Assembly (NCBI GenBank): GCA_000405685.1
Contig: ASPF01000031.1
Location: 1 to 7,450 of the forward strand
Direction of reading: 5' to 3'
Length of the DNA stretch: 7,450 nucleotides
Origin: Candidatus Geocrenenecus sp. JGI 0000106-J15
Lineage (GTDB): Archaea; Thermoproteota; Nitrososphaeria_A; Caldarchaeales; Wolframiiraptoraceae
The position numbers were made by a program, and so were the translations under genes. Of the stretch, positions 5,011-7,450 are shown one piece after another. Positions within the stretch are counted from its first letter, which is position 1; the number at the start of each line of letters is the position of its first letter. The notes under the pieces were generated by a model. The model had not been told where the DNA came from. It saw only the letters and a list, made by a program, of their open reading frames with translations, and did no database searches.

Positions 5011-6812
5011 TGTCCCAGTTAAATATGAATAAACCAGTAGATCTCCAACTCAAAGCCCGTCTAGACCGTACCTATGAAATGCTACCATTTGTAGAGAAGA
5101 GAATAGGACTGCCATTAATAATGGTCTCCGTAACCCCTGAAGTTAGGTCTGTAGAAGTTGAGAGGGTACGTCTGTTAAACATCTCTTCTATAGACTTGGA
5201 TGTAGTTGAGGGCTCCCTGACATTAAATATAACCTTTCATGTAGGTTTAGAAAAGACATCACCCTCCTCCATACCCTCATTCATCAGGAGGCTGATGCCC
5301 AGCAGAGAGGTTGTAACAATTGAGAAGAGCGTATCAGTGCCTCCTGAAAATATTTGGAGGTACTGGGAGACCATATACTTGGGACTCATACATGGGAAGA
5401 TAAAAGTTAAGACCTGTTATAGAAGTGGCAATGAAAGCGTCTATGAACACATCATCTACATAAACCAGGACCTCGAAGAGAAGATTCTCGAGGCCTTCCA
5501 GAGACATGTTCTGGAGAAGCTTCCGCCCAAGATATACTCCAACCCCGCCTACCTAAATTATTTGAAAAACTACACGCTCCTCAAAAAGTTATCCAAGAAA
5601 ACCCTGAGGGAGCTAGCCAATCATGGCATAGTATCGTCAAGCGGTGAGGCATTAACCTACTTTGGAAGAATGTATCTATTATGGGCCGAGAGGAGGGGTC
5701 AGCTTCTCGCTAAAACTCTAATAGATGCTGAAACAGAACTAGCTTCCATAGAAGAGTTGGAGGAAGCCCTCAAACGAGAAGAAGAGGAGGAGTCTAGGCT
5801 CAAAACAGAAAGGCTCTATCCCTGTATCGAGGAGCTCTACGCTGAGAGGCTTTCAGAAGAACTTATAAAGAGAGGAATGCTCACGCCTACCCAGTCCTAC
5901 CTAGCGGGCAGGCTTCGAGAATACTTCTCCTCAAGCCCTGAGAGGCCATTCATAATCTTCGGCGTAAGAGGTGTAGGGAAGACATTCACCGTGAGATACG
6001 TCTTGGAGGACAACTACAGATACACTTACGTAGATAAGGAGTTCTGGACTTTGAAGAGTGTAGTTAAGGGTGAGCCCATGATAGAAGTATTCGACGACTG
6101 GCATTATCTCTGCGAGGGAGTTATCAGGGGGCTCATAGGGCCTGAAGAGTTTAAAAGCTTCCTAGAAAAACTTAGGGATGGTATGGGCGTGAAACATGTA
6201 GTGCTCGTAAGCGATGAGATGCCCTCAGCATATCTCTACAAGCTCCCCCAAGAGCTTGCGGGAATAGTTGAAGAGCTCGTAGGCCTAACCATAAAAGGGA
6301 AGCTCAACCTTCAGAATGTAAACATCCTGGAGCTTGAGCCGTCTTCGGTAGCCGACTACCTAAAACATATTGAGGGGGCTGAGAATTCAAAACAGTTTAT
6401 AGAGTTCCTCTGTAAAGGTAGGCTTAGGAGGCTTGCAAAGATACTTAAACAATTTAATGGTGTACCGCCCATTGAGATGCTTATACAATGGGTTGGAGAA
6501 AGGCTTGAGATAGATGGAGACTCATCCAGGCTACTCTTAGCGAAGCTTAGGAACGATGAGGAAGAACTCAAGAAGATAGTCAGCGAGATTCTTAACAAAT
6601 ACGTTAAACCTGTGGAGAAGTCTAAAAGGAGGAAAAGAAAAAGAAGGAGGAAGACTGGTCAACCATTACTCAGAAAGAGGCCTAAAACGAGAACTGATAA
6701 GCTACAGCTGGAGGAGGCCAAGAAGAAGCTTGAGGCTACGTTTAGAGAGATATTATTTACGATAGAGTCAAACCTACCTAAACTCTTCGGTGAGGAGGTG
6801 TTGGAGAGATGA
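5010..6812 (+). CDS. P-loop ATPase (AAA+/STAND-like) with beta-rich N-terminus and basic C-terminal patch
   Basis: 600 residues, no signal or membrane segment, so cytoplasmic. Residues about 30-150 are beta-rich (strands such as VERVRLLNISSIDLDV and SLTLNITFHVGL) and unlike any domain I can name. About 188-228 could be a winged helix (KTLRELANHGIVSSSGEALTYFG). A strongly charged helix (about 240-270) links to the ATPase core: Walker A GVRGVGKT at 318-325, Walker B MIEVFDD at 357-363, and a third strand HVVLVSDE at 396-403 ending in a polar sensor-like position. An all-helical lid follows to about 530. The C-terminus has a very basic stretch (538-548, KRKRRRK type) and a final amphipathic helix (565-598). 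The core resembles archaeal AAA/STAND-type ATPases. ATG 5010 overlaps the previous stop by one base and GAGGTT at 4995-5000 supports it; ATG 5025 is a weaker alternative. It presumably powers or regulates the surrounding system, or binds DNA or anionic lipid through the basic patch; both are inference. Confidence 0.83.
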   Translation: MSQLNMNKPVDLQLKARLDRTYEMLPFVEKRIGLPLIMVSVTPEVRSVEVERVRLLNISSIDLDVVEGSLTLNITFHVGLEKTSPSSIPSFIRRLMPSREVVTIEKSVSVPPENIWRYWETIYLGLIHGKIKVKTCYRSGNESVYEHIIYINQDLEEKILEAFQRHVLEKLPPKIYSNPAYLNYLKNYTLLKKLSKKTLRELANHGIVSSSGEALTYFGRMYLLWAERRGQLLAKTLIDAETELASIEELEEALKREEEEESRLKTERLYPCIEELYAERLSEELIKRGMLTPTQSYLAGRLREYFSSSPERPFIIFGVRGVGKTFTVRYVLEDNYRYTYVDKEFWTLKSVVKGEPMIEVFDDWHYLCEGVIRGLIGPEEFKSFLEKLRDGMGVKHVVLVSDEMPSAYLYKLPQELAGIVEELVGLTIKGKLNLQNVNILELEPSSVADYLKHIEGAENSKQFIEFLCKGRLRRLAKILKQFNGVPPIEMLIQWVGERLEIDGDSSRLLLAKLRNDEEELKKIVSEILNKYVKPVEKSKRRKRKRRRKTGQPLLRKRPKTRTDKLQLEEAKKKLEATFREILFTIESNLPKLFGEEVLER

Positions 6813-6964
6813 GCGAGCAGACCTGGAGAGTTATAAATGAAGTGGTGTTTAAATGTAGGGGATGGGTTGAAAGCATCCTGCTGACCAGTAGTGATGGCCA
6901 ACCACTAGCATACAGTAATACTCTTCATATTGTTTATACTGCTTTTCCCTATACTCTATTCTAG
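6809..6964 (+). CDS. 51-codon ORF resembling the first half of a Roadblock/LC7 domain, probably truncated
   Basis: The ATG overlaps the ATPase stop by four bases (ATGA), and GGAGGTG at 6794-6800 is eight bases upstream, so translation is well supported. The N-terminal 37 or so residues (a WRVINEVV helix, then GWVESILLTSSDGQPLAYS) match the Roadblock/LC7 pattern: a helix, a beta-strand ending in S-x-DG and a short strand P-[LI]-A. A full Roadblock domain needs about 90-120 residues. Here the frame continues into 14 unrelated T-rich-encoded residues and stops at TAG 6962-6964, and I find no continuation in the other plus frames. The gene may have lost its 3' half by deletion or rearrangement against the convergent neighbour. 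It might instead be a genuinely short peptide. Roadblock proteins commonly dimerise and regulate GTPases or motor complexes, so an intact ancestor would suit this cluster. Confidence 0.55.
   Translation: MSEQTWRVINEVVFKCRGWVESILLTSSDGQPLAYSNTLHIVYTAFPYTLF
6929..6949 (+). terminator. Possible T-rich transcription terminator for the plus-strand operon
   Basis: A T-rich stretch (TTGTTTATACTGCTTTTCCC) ends the operon just before the convergent gene. Archaeal RNA polymerase commonly terminates on T-tracts, and no strong hairpin is required. A weak inverted repeat (TAGTG/CACTA, 6889-6907) precedes it. The longest T run is only four, so the call is tentative. Confidence 0.3.
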
Positions 6965-7378
6965 AGATTGAGTTCTTTCTTCTTGGAGTCTGGTTAATGG
7001 AACTATCTTGACGGCTCCGCAGTCAAGTATGGTATAACCTCTCTCAATACATCCTGCACATACCCATCCAATAGACATCTTATGTACCATCAGCTCTCTT
7101 CCAGGATACACGTATGCATAGTCTTTAACCAAGACCGAGCCCACGCCCTTATGCTCAAAACATTCTCCACCAGCAGCCCAGTCTAAGATGTCGAATACAG
7201 CAAGCTTCTTCAACTCCTCCTCCGTCAAAAGCCTACCCAGACCCATCACATATAAATATGCGGACTCTGGATTTAACTCTTCTAGACTACTCTGAAAATG
7301 CAGCATCATATGGAGGGTGCTTCCAGCCCTTCCAACCCCGCCCCCACCTATAGACTCGATTAACCTGATGAATGTCAA
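6956..7378 (-). CDS. Conserved-looking cysteine-containing protein, unknown function
   Basis: 140 residues on the minus strand, starting at TTG 7378 and ending at TAG 6958-6956. An upstream in-frame TAA limits extension to eight codons before the TTG. The N-terminus has a glycine-rich stretch (IESIGGGGVGRAGS, residues 7-20). The middle is helical (LTEEELKKLAVFDILDW, 51-67). The second half is beta-like with a CxxC (C107, C110) plus C73, H76 and C120, which could form a metal site. No membrane segment is seen. I do not recognise the family. The TTG start fits a promoter exactly spaced for a leaderless transcript; the first internal ATGs are at residues 24-25 and lack a ribosome-binding site. 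It converges with the plus-strand operon and overlaps the 3' end of its last ORF by nine bases, so it is transcribed separately. Confidence 0.68.
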   Translation of the reverse strand: MTFIRLIESIGGGGVGRAGSTLHMMLHFQSSLEELNPESAYLYVMGLGRLLTEEELKKLAVFDILDWAAGGECFEHKGVGSVLVKDYAYVYPGRELMVHKMSIGWVCAGCIERGYTILDCGAVKIVPLTRLQEERTQSLE

Positions 7379-7396
7379 GTCCTTTGAAGGTTGTAT

Positions 7397-7414
7397 AGGC
7401 TTTTAAAGCCTCCA
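7397..7414 (-). promoter_or_regulatory. BRE/TATA promoter with overlapping inverted repeat for the minus-strand gene
   Basis: Read on the minus strand, GGAGG (BRE-like) is followed by CTTTAAAA (TATA box, 7408-7401). The TATA centre lies about 26 bases before the TTG at 7378, the normal distance to an archaeal transcription start, predicting a leaderless mRNA. The box sits within a perfect inverted repeat AGGCTTT-T-AAAGCCT (7397-7411), which could be an operator where a dimeric repressor would block TBP. Confidence 0.6.
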
Positions 7415-7416
7415 AT

Positions 7417-7450
7417 CCTTACATACCACACAATATATCATCACTTCAAC
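7417..7450. other. Unassigned terminal stretch
   Basis: A+T-rich sequence with an AATATAT element near 7432-7438 that could be a TATA box for a divergent plus-strand gene beyond the window. Nothing else is visible. Confidence 0.2.

Noticed and set aside
6356..6901. Two 80-codon minus-strand frames over the ATPase 3' end
   Set aside because: Antisense to a continuous coding frame, Ser-rich, with no start signal or motif.
6889..6907. Inverted repeat TAGTG...CACTA as a terminator hairpin or attachment site
   Set aside because: Only five base pairs with a nine-base loop and no adjacent T-run; likely chance.
1..7450. Mobile element or integrated plasmid
   Set aside because: An RHR protein and a truncated terminal ORF raised the idea, but no integrase, transposase, replication gene, terminal repeat or tRNA attachment site is visible.

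Overview
The window looks archaeal, most likely from a hyperthermophilic member of the Thermoproteota (crenarchaea). Isoleucine is mostly ATA and arginine mostly AGA/AGG. Genes overlap head to tail. Ribosome-binding sites match the archaeal anti-Shine-Dalgarno (GGAGGTGATC, GAGGTGA), and one gene has an archaeal BRE/TATA promoter at leaderless spacing. No rRNA, tRNA, CRISPR array, transposase or integrase is visible. The genus cannot be named from this sequence.

Bases 2-6964 form one dense plus-strand gene cluster that reads as a single operon; its promoter lies outside the window. In order it encodes: (1) a 5'-truncated FtsZ/tubulin-superfamily GTPase with recognisable nucleotide-binding and T7 catalytic loops; (2) a small multi-pass membrane protein resembling DUF1286/YdjM-type putative metal-dependent hydrolases; (3, 4) two small charged helical proteins of unknown function; (5) a ribbon-helix-helix DNA-binding protein; (6) a third small helical protein; (7) an 848-residue secreted, membrane-anchored protein with about seven Ig/carboxypeptidase-regulatory-like beta-sandwich repeats and many N-glycosylation sequons; (8) a 600-residue P-loop ATPase with a beta-rich N-terminal region, a possible winged helix and a very basic C-terminal patch; (9) a 51-codon ORF with a strong ribosome-binding site that resembles only the first half of a Roadblock/LC7 domain. 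Neighbours overlap by 1-17 nt or are a few bases apart; the largest gap, between genes 1 and 2, holds a possible leader minicistron.

Bases 6956-7378 (minus strand) hold a separate convergent gene for a 140-residue cysteine-containing protein of unknown function. Its promoter predicts a leaderless TTG start. The TATA box lies inside a perfect 7-bp inverted repeat. The last 34 bases hold nothing I can assign.

The main point of interest is the combination: a non-canonical tubulin/FtsZ GTPase, an integral membrane protein, a large cell-surface protein, a P-loop ATPase, small helical proteins and a Roadblock-like fragment, apparently co-transcribed with their own RHR regulator. I infer, but cannot show, a membrane-associated cytoskeletal or membrane-remodelling system linking a cytoplasmic polymer and ATPase to a surface protein. 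Translation signals at the junction of genes 1 and 2 (a perfect Shine-Dalgarno inside a hairpin, then a 13-codon minicistron) suggest that expression of the later genes may be tuned separately from the GTPase.
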